From: Amaurobius ferox
Taxonomy: Eukaryota > Arthropoda > Arachnida > Araneae > Amaurobiidae
Assembly: GCA_951213105.1 (NCBI GenBank)
Contig: OX578147.1
Coordinates: 127,678,322 to 127,742,321, forward strand
Length of the DNA stretch: 64,000 nucleotides
Reading direction: 5' to 3'
Shown here: one piece after another, positions 34,251 to 44,290 of the stretch
Layout: each line of letters starts with the position of its first letter
How positions within the stretch are numbered: the first letter of the stretch is position 1
Notes under the pieces: model-generated
What the model was told of the DNA's origin: nothing
What the model saw: the letters and a program-made list of their open reading frames with translations, nothing else
Database searches by the model: none
Program-made: the position numbers and the translations under genes

Positions 34251-34284
34251 GCAATCAAGCTAGAGCATAGGTTTGCATCCCCTT

Positions 34285-34545
34285 CGCGGATCAGGCAGTA
34301 CTCTGGGATGGTTTAGAATGAACATCAGCGATGTAGGCCCACATAGCAGGTATAGGTCTATGCTTGAATCTCAACAGATCAACTGTTATACAAACGGCTG
34401 TTGACACATTGTAGCCTTCAACAGAAAATGGTGGTGGCCTAATTGAAGATAAAGTTCCAACCACATATGCATGCATGGAACTGTCGGGGAATAAGTCATA
34501 TCTACTCAAGCTAGAGCATAGGTTTAAGTCCGCTTCGCAGATGTT
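34285..34545 (-). pseudogene. Unknown ORF, copy B (of tandem pair)
   Basis: The frame is open from at least ICEADLNLCSSLSRYDLF through PDSSMHAYVVGTLSS and TVDLLRFKHRPIPAMWAYIA to a stop near 34291. Aligned to copy A about 300 bp away, it shares DS.MHAYVVGTLSS, TVDLL.FKH.PI.AM.AY and D.HS. The open frame in this copy is about 85 codons. Function unknown. Confidence 0.4.
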
Positions 34546-34620
34546 AGTTTAATGCTAAATACCAATCATGATATACTCTTTTAATGATTGTTTTAAGCTC
34601 TGTGTACTTTTAATAACATA

Positions 34621-35251
34621 TTAGCATACACACAAATATAAACATTATGCTTAAGAGCTTCATTTAATGTGTAAATTTTTAATAAATAAATTTTATTCAA
34701 ACATCCACAGCTTTTCTGGCTGTGGATTTGAACTGGTGACTTTTATGATGAACTTTAAACGTTAATTTGTGTTAATGAAACACAATTACAAAACTACTTA
34801 ATAATTTTATATTGATTTTATTTATTCTAGTTTGTGTCAAACATTCATCATCATATTATGAGAGTGTAGGTAAGTCGTACTTGTTACACTAAAAATACCT
34901 AGCATTCAGTTAACATTGCTTATAAAAAAATTCATATAGCTACAACTACGGCTATAAGAAGAACTTTGCTTCAATCAAATTACATAATATAATAAACAAA
35001 TTTACCTTCTACTAGTCAAAAACAAAACAATCTCAATCAGAATTTTTAGTCACACTTCATAATTTTAAAATTATTTTACATTTATAGTTCTACAAAGACA
35101 TGTTTATTGCAATCAGTTTTTCAAATTTCATGAAACAAATGTGAAATGCAGAATTCACAACTCAATTTCAGTGTTGTAAATTATTCACAGCTGAGTAAAA
35201 ACTTATTTAAGATACTGGGAGAAAATTATCAATATCAAAATTTTTGAAAAT
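34621..35251. other. 3' flank of SREK1, no other gene
   Basis: AT-rich. TTTATT (AATAAA on the minus strand) occurs at 35239-35244, overlapping the end of the coding sequence region. Further candidates lie upstream in the flank, for example near 34681-34696. The 3' UTR of SREK1 should lie here. Confidence 0.4.
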
Positions 35252-37669
35252 TTATTCAGAATCTGAGACTTTACGATCACTATCGTAGCTTCCTTTTCGG
35301 TCTCGTGTAGCAGCACCTTTTTTACGCAAACTTGTTTCAATATCACTTTCTTCTTTGGTAGATCGTCGTGGACTTCTAGACTTTGATCGTTTGTCAGGAG
35401 TAATAGAGCGAGATTTCTTTCTAGATCTTGAGTGCTTATCGATACGAGATTTGTATTTTGAGCTACTGGGGGTTACTGATCTTTTGGAACGTCTGCTGGA
35501 TTTTCTAGGTGATCTTGAACGATGACGTAATGAACCAGACTTACGCGAACGATAATCAGGACTCGATGACCTATCTGATCTTGACCCACTTCTTCGTCTT
35601 GATTTTCTTAGAGGGGATCGAGAATGCCGACGTGTTCCACGGGACAGTGAATCTCTTTTTCTTGAAGACTTATGATCTGATCTACTCGATAATTTACTCC
35701 GACTTCGAGATCTCGATCTGCTTTTGGTTTTCTTGCTCCGGCTAGGTGACCTTGACCTGCTTTTACCTTTTTTGCTTCTACTTCTTGAACGGGATCTACT
35801 TTTAATTTTTTTACTTTTACTACGAGATCTTGTTTCTCGTCCTGGTTTAGGAATTACTTTAATGTCCAAACATTCTTCGTTCTTTTCAGAGGAATCAATT
35901 TGATCATCAGAATTCACTTTGTTAATATTATCATTATCAGCCTCTTTTGCAATTGGTTCAGGAATATTAATATTATTCTCCACTTTTACTTCCGGTTTCG
36001 AATTCTCATCTATGTCCATATTCTCAACTATATTTCCAGTATCTTCATTTTGCTCCAGTTTGATTGGAGATTTTTCATCAACTTCTGGTTTAGCAATACT
36101 ATCCTCTTCAACCTCACTTATAGTGGTTTTATTTAAATCTTCAGTGGGTGCCTGGGGAGATCGTGATCTTGAACGAGATGTTTTAGGTGGTTCATCCTTA
36201 GTAGCTGCTTTAGGGATCAAATTGTTTTCTGCATCAGATACTTTGCTTCTCGATCTAGATCGAACAGCTCTTTTAGGACTAGAACGCTTGCTTCTAGACA
36301 GAGATCTTTTACTTCTTTTAGAATCATGACTTCGGGATCTTCCACTTCGCTTTGAGCGTGCTGATCTACTTCTAGAAAGTGATCTTTCAATTCTCTTACG
36401 GCTTCCTGATCTGGACCTCCCACTTCTTTTTCTGCCTGGGACACCACTTCTAGAACGAGACCTTCTTCTAGAACGAGATCTTCTACTTCTTGATATAGAA
36501 CGACGACTTCTTTTATCCAGTTTGCTTTTAGAGCGAGATCTCCTACTTCGCGAACGTTCACGCCTCTTTGATCTCCTAGATTTGCTCCTTGATCGGGATA
36601 ACCTACTTCTTGAATGTGAACGTCTTCCTTTGCTTCGAGATCGTGATCTTCTTACTCTTGATGAAATTTTACTTCTTGAACGAGATTTTCTACGTCTTGA
36701 AGTTGATCTACGGCGTTTGGAACGAGACCTCCTATCTCGCGAACGAGAACGCTTACTTCTTTTAGGAGATCGATGGGAAGAGCGAGATCGCTTTCTTGAG
36801 CGAGATGATGACCGCCTGTGTGATCTTGATGATCCTCGAATTTCAGGTTCGACAACACGAGCTATTAAACTTTCAGCTTCTTTAAGCCTTTTCATAGCTT
36901 CTTCAGTTTCTTTTTCTGATACAACATCACCAGTTTCTTTTTGTGGTTTAACAATAGCTGAGCTTGAATGTTGAATTTTCAATTTATTACCTTTTAATGT
37001 TATTCCATCACACTGAAGTGCTTTAACAATAGACGCCCGATCAGTAAATTCTACAAATGCAGATTGAATCATACCAGGCTCAACACCTGCCATTCTAAGA
37101 TATTTTACTTCTCCAACAACACCATTAATGAAATCGAGTAAATTAGTAGCTGTAACTTGTGCACTGATATTTTCAATATATATTGTTCGACGAATTTCTT
37201 CAATTGTATTAGGATCATGATCAGCAGATAAAGGAGGGTATTGAGGAAGTCCAAGTATGTCCAAATTCGAATCAACAGAAGTAATTACAAGATTTCCATT
37301 AACAGCAGCAATATCATTACTCACATCTTTAAAATTTGAAGACAATAACCCAGGTAGTGCAGATGTAGGATTCAATAAATCAAAAGAAGTATTATCTTCA
37401 CTAGGAATAGTCTCTCCAGGAATTGCAACAACTACAAGGGCTCTATCTATGAAAACAGTATTAGTTAAATGCAGTGCAACACGGACACTCCATGATTCCG
37501 CATATTTAATGTAGCAAACTTTAAACTCTGGTTGTACAACTGAAATAGTTGGGTACATTCTAATATCTTTTATTTTACCCATATATCCAAATAATTTCTT
37601 CATTTGCTCCAATGTAGCAAGATTTGACACATTGCTCACTTGAGCAATAAGCGGCATATCGTCTGCCAT
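35252..37669 (-). CDS. SREK1: Splicing regulatory glutamine/lysine-rich protein 1 (SREK1)
   Basis: An 805-residue SR-related protein that acts in the nucleus to modulate splice-site choice by contacting RNA and other RS-domain factors. RRM1 spans about residues 8-82 and contains HLTNTVFIDRALVVV. RRM2 spans about 160-236 (RRTIYIENI, SAFVEFTD, KLKIQHSSSAIVKP). A helical EEAMKRLKEAESLI block follows, as in vertebrate SREK1 (EEVMKRVREAQSFI). Residues ~270-500 and 625-800 are dense RS/SR repeats, split by an acidic segment (~505-620). It is longer than human SREK1 because of the RS region. The start is the only Met preceding RRM1. No intron interrupts the coding sequence, unusual for this gene. 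It diverges from MRPL30 across 667 bp. Confidence 0.93.
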   Translation of the reverse strand: MADDMPLIAQVSNVSNLATLEQMKKLFGYMGKIKDIRMYPTISVVQPEFKVCYIKYAESWSVRVALHLTNTVFIDRALVVVAIPGETIPSEDNTSFDLLNPTSALPGLLSSNFKDVSNDIAAVNGNLVITSVDSNLDILGLPQYPPLSADHDPNTIEEIRRTIYIENISAQVTATNLLDFINGVVGEVKYLRMAGVEPGMIQSAFVEFTDRASIVKALQCDGITLKGNKLKIQHSSSAIVKPQKETGDVVSEKETEEAMKRLKEAESLIARVVEPEIRGSSRSHRRSSSRSRKRSRSSHRSPKRSKRSRSRDRRSRSKRRRSTSRRRKSRSRSKISSRVRRSRSRSKGRRSHSRSRLSRSRSKSRRSKRRERSRSRRSRSKSKLDKRSRRSISRSRRSRSRRRSRSRSGVPGRKRSGRSRSGSRKRIERSLSRSRSARSKRSGRSRSHDSKRSKRSLSRSKRSSPKRAVRSRSRSKVSDAENNLIPKAATKDEPPKTSRSRSRSPQAPTEDLNKTTISEVEEDSIAKPEVDEKSPIKLEQNEDTGNIVENMDIDENSKPEVKVENNINIPEPIAKEADNDNINKVNSDDQIDSSEKNEECLDIKVIPKPGRETRSRSKSKKIKSRSRSRSRSKKGKSRSRSPSRSKKTKSRSRSRSRSKLSSRSDHKSSRKRDSLSRGTRRHSRSPLRKSRRRSGSRSDRSSSPDYRSRKSGSLRHRSRSPRKSSRRSKRSVTPSSSKYKSRIDKHSRSRKKSRSITPDKRSKSRSPRRSTKEESDIETSLRKKGAATRDRKGSYDSDRKVSDSE

Positions 37670-38336
37670 ATTTATATTTGTAATTTAATAAATGGAAAAT
37701 AACTCAGTACTTATCTAAATTGCTCAATTTCATGACTCAGTCGATTGGATAGCTTTTAGACCGGTTAGGGTTTGTTCTACGAGGATTTTGTTAAAGTTCA
37801 GAAAATTATATATTAAAAAGCACAAATGGTAAATCTAGAAAAATGATAACAAAAAATGAAGAATATAACCTTTCTTAAACTACATATACAGTTGACTTTT
37901 ACACAAATCACCAAACAAATGGCTTTCCTTCCCTTGGAGAAAGTACGTTTGACCAAAGAGCTGAATTGTTTGCTTGCTGCTTTGATATGAAAATATGGCA
38001 TTACGTTTCACACGCTTTAAACTCCATGTCTTTCTAAATGCACTCAAAATGCAAACCATTAAATGCGAATTTCGTTTCTGAAAATTGCCAACTCTTCAAA
38101 TTTAGTGGTGCAGTTCTCATTTATAACAAAAAATTTATTTTAAATTCTGTGCATGGAGTTAGAAGTAAGGACACGTGCTATGACTTGCTCAAAAGAAGCG
38201 TGAGTGTACATCCCAAATCCTTCGCTCACTCTCAGTATCAGTAAGAATCGTTCACTACATAATTAAATTTTTATCATAGTGCTTTGAAATTTGAAACGCG
38301 GCGATCTGTGTTGGTGATAAAAAAATATCTCTGAAA
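37670..38336. promoter_or_regulatory. Shared SREK1 / MRPL30 divergent intergenic region
   Basis: The two genes face away from each other. A CCAAT-type motif (ATCCAATCGACTG on the minus strand, near 37749-37737) lies about 75 bp upstream of the SREK1 start codon. From 37985 on, the sequence is duplicated at about 39176-39573 upstream of the MRPL30 pseudocopy, so that part belongs to the MRPL30 side. No clear TATA box; TATA-less housekeeping promoters are expected for both genes. Confidence 0.45.
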
Positions 38337-38954
38337 ATGCTTAGCCAGTGTTTTCTATTTAAAGCATTTCGGTGTAGTTATATATGTCCAAGAGCCCTAA
38401 TGTCTGCTCAAAGTAAAAAAGATTTTGAAGCTATAATGACTTATAACAAACTTCGAAAGATGCCATTAACTGAAACTACTTACCCTGTATCAGAATTGAA
38501 ACATGTAAAAAAATATTTTGATCAAGTTCTGGAATACAGAAAACGGTCCGAAGAAGGTTTTAAACCATCAAAATTGTTCATGGTGTGGCGAATTGCAACT
38601 GTAGTTGGTAGACCAATATGGGAAAAAGAGGCTATTATAAAACTTGGTTTAGTTCACAAGAAAGTCAGATTCGCTATTGTAATGAACACAGCTTCAAACA
38701 ATAAAGTATTGTGGTCAATTAAACATCTTATTAGAGTTAAGCCTATTATTTTCCCGAAAGGATTTCCTACAGAAGAGGATTTGTACAACACTTTTTTGAA
38801 GCAAACTGGGGAACTCCTTGTGGACTCCCGCCTGCATGTTGATATTGAAGATTTGGATAAAGATCCAGAATACGTAACCAAAACTTTAGATCCACGGACT
38901 ATTAAAGAAGACTTAAGATTGATATGGAACACGGGGTATCCTAAAATGTATTAG
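38337..38954 (+). CDS. MRPL30: Mitochondrial ribosomal protein L30 (uL30m)
   Basis: A 205-residue component of the mitochondrial large ribosomal subunit. The uL30 core is evident: WRIATVVGRPIWEKEAIIKL at about residues 84-103 (human: [20 protein letters not shown]), SIKHLIRVKPIIFPKG near 127-142 (human VKHLIRIKPLKLPQG), and LKQTGELLVD near 154 (human LKSTGELVV). The N-terminus (MLSQCFLFKAFRCSYICPRA) is basic and hydrophobic with no acidic residue, consistent with a mitochondrial presequence. The C-terminal 40 residues are an extension. The frame has no intron, and an A-run (39061-39071) lies about 105 bp past the stop without a nearby AATAAA, so a retrogene origin is possible. The frame is intact and probably functional. 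Confidence 0.9.
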   Translation: MLSQCFLFKAFRCSYICPRALMSAQSKKDFEAIMTYNKLRKMPLTETTYPVSELKHVKKYFDQVLEYRKRSEEGFKPSKLFMVWRIATVVGRPIWEKEAIIKLGLVHKKVRFAIVMNTASNNKVLWSIKHLIRVKPIIFPKGFPTEEDLYNTFLKQTGELLVDSRLHVDIEDLDKDPEYVTKTLDPRTIKEDLRLIWNTGYPKMY

Positions 38955-39175
38955 ATGTATGGATTTCATGGCTAATAGAAATATTGAAAATTCTTTAAGC
39001 ACATTTTATGTTATGTATGGAATACATTTAATGCAGTAGTCATTTTTTTGCTCTTGCTTGAAAAAAAAAAATAATTACGCAGTCAGTACTTCTATCCACA
39101 TAAACTCTTTACCTTAATCTTTAGGTGCTATTGCATTACCAGATTTTTTTTTATTTTTGCGTGAAGGTCAAATTT

Positions 39176-39838
39176 GATATGAAAATATATGCTATTAAGC
39201 TTCACATGCTCTAAACTCCATATCTTTAAACCATATATTAAATGCACTCAAAATGCAAACCATTAAGTGCAAATTTCACTTCAGAAAATTGCTAACTCTT
39301 CAAATTTAGTTTTGTCACAGTTCTCATTTATAACCAAAAATTAATTTTAAAATTTTTGTTTAACGTTAAAGCACCTTGTACTTAATTGTGTTTGTGGCCA
39401 CTAGTCTGTGCATGGAGTTAGAAGTACTCATTGTTTATCACTATGACCAAAACCATGTGCTATAACTTGTTCAAAATGAAGAATCGTTCACTACATAGTT
39501 AAATTTTTATCATATTGTTTTAAAATTTGAAACTCAGTAATCTGTGTTGATGATAAAAAAAATATCTGTAAAAATGCTTAACCAGTGTTTTCTATTTAAA
39601 GCATTTCGCTGCAGTTATATATGTTCAAAAGCACTAATGTCTGCTCAAAGTAAAAAAGATTTTGAAGCTATAATAACCTATAACAAACTTCGAAAGATGC
39701 CATTAACTGAAACTACTTACTCTATCAGAATTGAAACATGTAAAAAATATTTTGATCAAGTTCTGGAATACTGAAAACGATCCGAAGAAGGTTTTGAACC
39801 ATCAAAATTGTTCATGGTGTGGTGAATTGCAACTGTAT
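39176..39838 (+). pseudogene. Partial MRPL30 segmental duplicate
   Basis: Duplicates about 37983-38604, including some 350 bp of 5' flank (AAATGCACTCAAAATGCAAACC; AATTGC.AACTCTTCAAATTTAG). The coding part starts at 39574. Disruptions relative to the intact copy are a small deletion near 39723, a one-base deletion in an A-run near 39745, and an A-to-T change making TGA at 39771-39773. Homology ends at 39836 in the middle of the uL30 motif. Because the noncoding flank is copied too, this is a DNA duplication, not a second retrocopy. Confidence 0.88.
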
Positions 39839-39844
39839 TCCCAT

Positions 39845-40200
39845 ATTGGCAAGGGCGGATCCAGGGGGAGGCCCTCCATGGGGCGTGCGCGAATAGGATT
39901 TCAAGCCAGAAAAAAAATTAAAATATAAAATTATTAGAAAAATGAAAATATAGGAAATAAATAAAATAATTTACAGGAACGAAATATGCTTAAAAAATCC
40001 GACAACACAATCCAAAATAGAAAATATAAGCTGAACACAAGGAAGTATCTAGACAGAGTTTGCCCCAGGCACTTTTGGAAGGGCGCAGCGCCCTGCCTGC
40101 CCTTTTATCACCAGAACAGCGCCCTCCTTGCCCTTTGTATCAGAAGAGCGCCCTCCCTGCCCTTATGTTAGCAGATCAGATCCCTTGCTTAGCTTTTTGT
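39845..40200. mobile_element. hAT-like end and short GC-rich repeats
   Basis: CAAGGGCGGATCCAGGGGGA at 39849 resembles the CAGGGGCGGATC termini of many animal hAT elements. At 40080-40175 a unit of roughly 40 bp (AGCGCCCT.CCTGCCCTTTTAT) is repeated three times. No second terminus or TSD was identified. Confidence 0.4.
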
Positions 40201-40890
40201 TGAGAGAGCAATATCTGTCCTCAAACGAAAATCAACTAGTTCCTGTATAACCTCAGATAAGTCCCAGAACCCTTTCTCTGCGTTCATTACTGCAAATTTT
40301 GATCGTGTCTATATACCCCCCCCCCCCCTCCTTCTAAGAAAGAAAAAGGGTGATCTAGTGCCAATAAAAAGAGGATTGACAGCCCCATATCACTTCTTTC
40401 CTCCACTAAAAGAAACAAGACGGAAAGGGGAATATTAAGCACGTGCATTCCTTCTTCCATCTGATGAAAACTTTCAAAACAGTTTTCTTTTTCAACTTAA
40501 ATTTTTGTTAAATTATTTCATATTTGATATGCATTTGAGTTATAAAAGTTCTATAAATGTTCTATAAACAGAAAACTTGTTCCCCATAAAACTCATTCTT
40601 CCCCCCACCCGGTCCAAAATGTCCTGAAAGAAATACTGAACAAGATTTTCCTCAAATTTTCTAAGATAGTATATACTATGTGTGCTTTCAGAGTGGTAAT
40701 AGTTAACCGGGTTGAGCAAGCTAATAAAAAGTAAAATTTCATTGAATTATGCTATTATGCCTTATTTTTCGGTATTTTGTATCCTGGATGAACTTTGTGC
40801 CAAAAGTTAAATATAGTAGGAAAGTAAAAGGTTTTCAGAGTTTAATATACGAAAAGGAAATTACCGTGAACATAAAACTGAAACTCACAG
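40201..40890. other. Non-coding, no gene seen
   Basis: AT-rich sequence with a poly-C tract at 40317-40328. No credible frame. Confidence 0.35.
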
Positions 40891-40891
40891 A

Positions 40892-41329
40892 TTATAGAGC
40901 ACTGAAACCTGCATATATTGCAGATTCTGATCTTTTAAGTGCGATAAGAATTTCTATCTTACAATGTTTATAATCGCGCAACTTCGACCTTTTTAATTGG
41001 TGGTTGATACCAAGCAGTCTTGATTCTGGGAATGTCTCGATCAATAATTTCTCAAATGTGTGAACTTGAGACATCGCAACATAAGTAAAGCCAATCGAAA
41101 ATTGGGATTTGTCAATTTCTACAAGGCACTGATCTTGGGTTATGTCTTGCCTTCGGAGAATTGTATATGCGAGATTGCATATGATACAATATACTGTTCT
41201 AGAGTTATGCCTTAACTTAGGTGGGTGTTGATTGCATATGCAAGAATATGCAATGAACATCATACGAAAATAATGAAAAACTATGGAACAGACACAATTT
41301 TTAATCAAAGTCAGAAATAGAGGCATCAA
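40892..41329 (-). pseudogene. Helitron helicase C-terminal fragment (PIF1-like)
   Basis: The minus-strand frame contains ITQDQCLVEIDKSQFSIGFT, then YVAMSQVHTFEKLLIE and FPESRL. It matches the last helicase motifs of PIF1/Helitron RepHel proteins, in which the T-x-D-x-x-V-V-D-x-G, GLTYVALSRV and L--F-ERL pattern is characteristic. The expected HKSQG motif just before is corrupted (TILRRQDITQD), and Ser-Arg of LSRV is changed to Ser-Gln. The rest of the protein is absent. It probably marks a decayed autonomous Helitron. Confidence 0.65.
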
Positions 41330-41816
41330 ATTAGAGAGAATTTTAAAGGGAACTAGTTTAATGATTTGTCTAGCTGTGGTTGCATTGTAGATGGTGAGAC
41401 CTGGTTGAAGGGGGTGGGAGCAAGATTTTTCACGTGAAAGCGACTAATATGGTTTCATTTGTATTTATATGAACTAACTACAAAGAAAATTTCACATTTG
41501 TTAAAATCATTTTTGAGGAAAATTATTTCGTTTTTCATACTTTTTTCACACTATTTTCTAGATTTTTCATACTATTTTTGATTTCCATAGCTAAAAACCT
41601 AGTCCGTGTTAGTTTAGAACCCTGTGTAAAATTTTAGTTGTGCCCACTGTGCAATTATTTTAAGCTTTTAAAAGCCATTCGTTCTTGGGAAAAACGGTGA
41701 CAAAGATGACATTTGTGCGGATTCTAAAGAGCTTTATTATTCTCAGCTCAATAAGCAAATTCTTTTTGTGTTTTCGTACTTTTTTAAAGAGTCACAATGG
41801 ACGGTGTATTCTTAAA
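41330..41816. other. Non-coding, no gene seen
   Basis: Nothing recognisable; adjoins the TIR element. Confidence 0.35.
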
Positions 41817-41824
41817 GCTATATG

Positions 41825-42925
41825 GGTTGAACCGGAAAATAGGCCCCCACTCATTTTTCAAAGTACGATCCCGCGCCAAGTTGGCGCGATTCATCGGGTT
41901 GCAATTTCATGTCGTATACTTCGCCAATTCTAGTAGCCCACGGCTTCTGGTAACCTACTGACATCCAATCAGTGCTCGGCTGTTTGGGAATCTGCATTTT
42001 AATAGACAGTAATCGTCTTCTATGTATTTCAACAGACCTTTTTCGATCGAATTCGTTGACTCTTGTTTTTACAGATCTTTTTCGATCGATTTGCAAAGAT
42101 TTAAACACGTACAAATTTTTTGGAATAGATATTTAAAACATTCCTCGTAATTCATGGACATTAACATTTTACGCAAATTTTCAATAAATATGCAGGTTCT
42201 GGTGTTAAATGTACGTGTATGTTCAAGAAAACGTGCTGCGGTGTTGAATGTACGTGTATGTTCAAGAAAACGTGCTGCGGTGTTGAATGTACGTGTAAGA
42301 AAACGTGTTCCGGTGTGGATGTAATTAAAAATATGGATATCCGTTACATAAAGGTTAGTTCTTTTCTTTGTTCATCCCGTGTTTTGAAATTGTCTTTTGT
42401 ATTTTTCCGTGTTTTTAATATGGGTTTCTTAATTTTAAAGTATCGTTTTTTTCTTGATTTTTGTTAAAGTACAAACATTTTTCTAAGTATCGGTTTCTCT
42501 TGAATTTAGTTAAAGTACAAACTTTTTTCTAAGTATCGTTTTTCTTAAATTTTGTTAAAGTACAATCTTTTTTCTAAGTACCGTTTTTTCTTAAATTTAG
42601 TTAAAAGTACAATCTGCCATTACGCGATATTTTTATAATTCTGCCATTACGCAATATTTTTAAAATGCACAAAAATCGTATTTTGTAATATTTTTATGTG
42701 TATTATTCACTTTTATTTATATTCAATTGCAATATCATTTAACAAAATTCCAGTTCATAAAATTATAGAATAGACGTCATTTTGGTAGGAGGAGCCTATT
42801 TTAAAACACGGGAAAATACGTCACTTCAGTTGAGAGGAGTCAATTTCAAAACACGGGGAAACGCGCCAACTTGGCTCAATTTTGTACTTAGAAAAATGAG
42901 TGAGGGTCTATTATCCGGTTTTACC
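41825..42925. mobile_element. TIR DNA element, copy 2 (1101 bp), perfect 8-bp TSD
   Basis: Second copy of the 32872-33919 family. Left end GGTTGAACCGGAAAATAGG, right end (reverse-complemented) GGTAAAACCGGATAATAGAC. GCTATATG flanks it exactly at 41817-41824 and 42926-42933. It contains the same minisatellite (42440-42620) and a triplicated GTGTATGTTCAAGAAAACGTG unit at 42213-42310. No transposase frame. Confidence 0.85.
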
Positions 42926-42933
42926 GCTATATG

Positions 42934-44009
42934 TTCAGCAGATATTATTTTGAATATCTTCTCCATAATTAAAGTGCTTATTAATGTTGTTTCGACATCA
43001 CGTCGTTTGAAACTCTGAAAGGTATGTAAATCACTATTCAGTATCGATTAATTTTGTCTTATGTATGTACTGTTTGTGCGCACATGTGCTTTTTCTCAAA
43101 TAAGTAATTCAAATAATAACAATGGGTTTCAATTTTTTACATTTGCCGGTATATGCATGTACAGAGCATCAGTTTAGCAAGTGAGCTGGTTAAAATGGGA
43201 ACTGCTGAATATCACTGGAATGGTGATTCGACTTCCACATATCCCTCATTTATCAACCAAACCGTGGTCGTGAAGAACAAAGAAAAGTTTAAGCTGTGTG
43301 TTTCGAAAAATAACATTGACTTGTGATTTTGCGATCAGGAATATTTCTGCATGTTTGTGGGCACAAGTTATGTTGGAAAATACAAAGCCACTTAAAAAGT
43401 ATTTAAAATTCACATGAAAAATATTTTTAGAAAAAATAAAATAACACAATAGGACGAGCTCAGATATTTATAAAAACGTTCGTTCTACCAAATGTAGATA
43501 ACTGGAACCAGAAGAGCTTTTCTGACAGACATAAGTTGAAGAGAACATGGCAAGGCTACATCCAATAATAAAAACGGTACAGATTTGATATAAAGAATTT
43601 GGATTTTTCAACTTTTTTTCACGAGCAAATTGTGGCACCAAATGGCCAAATGTGGCGCGCCTGCTTTGCGCAACATTTTGCTTTTTCTGGAAATTCTGGC
43701 AACCCCACCCCTTTTAGCTTTCTGATATAGTCGACTGCAACCATTTTATTTTTGTTTTGTTGGTGTGTGTGTAAAAACGTGTTTGAGTGTGTTAAAAATG
43801 TAAATATCATACAGGAATTAAAGATAGCACATGTTATTAGATAAAATAATGTAGAAGCAGAAAATTTACATAGAAATAATGAGTTTTTTTATGACCGCAT
43901 TGTGGAAACAATTATTTGTGCAATTTGGATATTTACACGTGTTTTTCTTTGAAAAGTTTTGGATTTCATTAAACCAGGTACTGTGTTTTGATTTTGTTGT
44001 CCACGTAAA
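42934..44009. other. Non-coding, no gene seen
   Basis: No credible frame; sequence not matched elsewhere in the window. Confidence 0.35.
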
Positions 44010-44290
44010 GTATCGTTTCTTTTAAATTTCTTTAAAGTACGTAAACTTTTTTCTAAGTATTGTTTTTTCTTAAATTTAGTTAAAGTACAAACTTTTTTCT
44101 AAGTATCGTTTTCACTTAAATTTAGTTAAAGTACAAACTTTTTTCTAAGTATCGTTTCTAAGTATTGTTAATTATCGGCATTTGTATGCATTTTTTCTAA
44201 GTATTGTTTCTCGTAAATTTAGTAATTTCATATTTTTTCTAAGTATTGTTAATTATCGGCATTTTTATGCATTTTTAATTATATATGTTT
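44010..44290. repeat. Minisatellite related to the 1.05-kb TIR family
   Basis: About five units of TTTTTTCTAAGTATCGTTTT followed by CTTAAATTTAGTTAAAGTAC, the same tandem module found inside the two TIR elements. Here no TIR is present. A second unit type (TTGTTAATTATCGGCATTT) is duplicated at 44167 and 44247. Confidence 0.65.

Larger units (their letters stand above)
32800..34620 (-). mobile_element. Element with ~70-bp inverted ends around duplicated ORFs, split by a MITE
   Basis: The segment 32800-32868 is the reverse complement of 34551-34620 (shared on the plus strand of the right copy: AAATACCAATCATGATATAC, AATGATTGTTTTAAGCTCTG). Between them, once the 1048-bp MITE and its target copy are subtracted, lie about 620 bp consisting of two tandem copies of an ORF-bearing unit. 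Inverted ends plus internal duplicated ORFs suggest a distinct mobile or rearranged unit. Exact outer boundaries are not determined. Confidence 0.5.

Noticed and set aside
35509..36974. Several plus-strand open frames of 78-150 codons opposite SREK1
   Set aside because: They are antisense shadows of the RS-repeat codons (leucine/aspartate/arginine-rich low-complexity translations), with no independent support.
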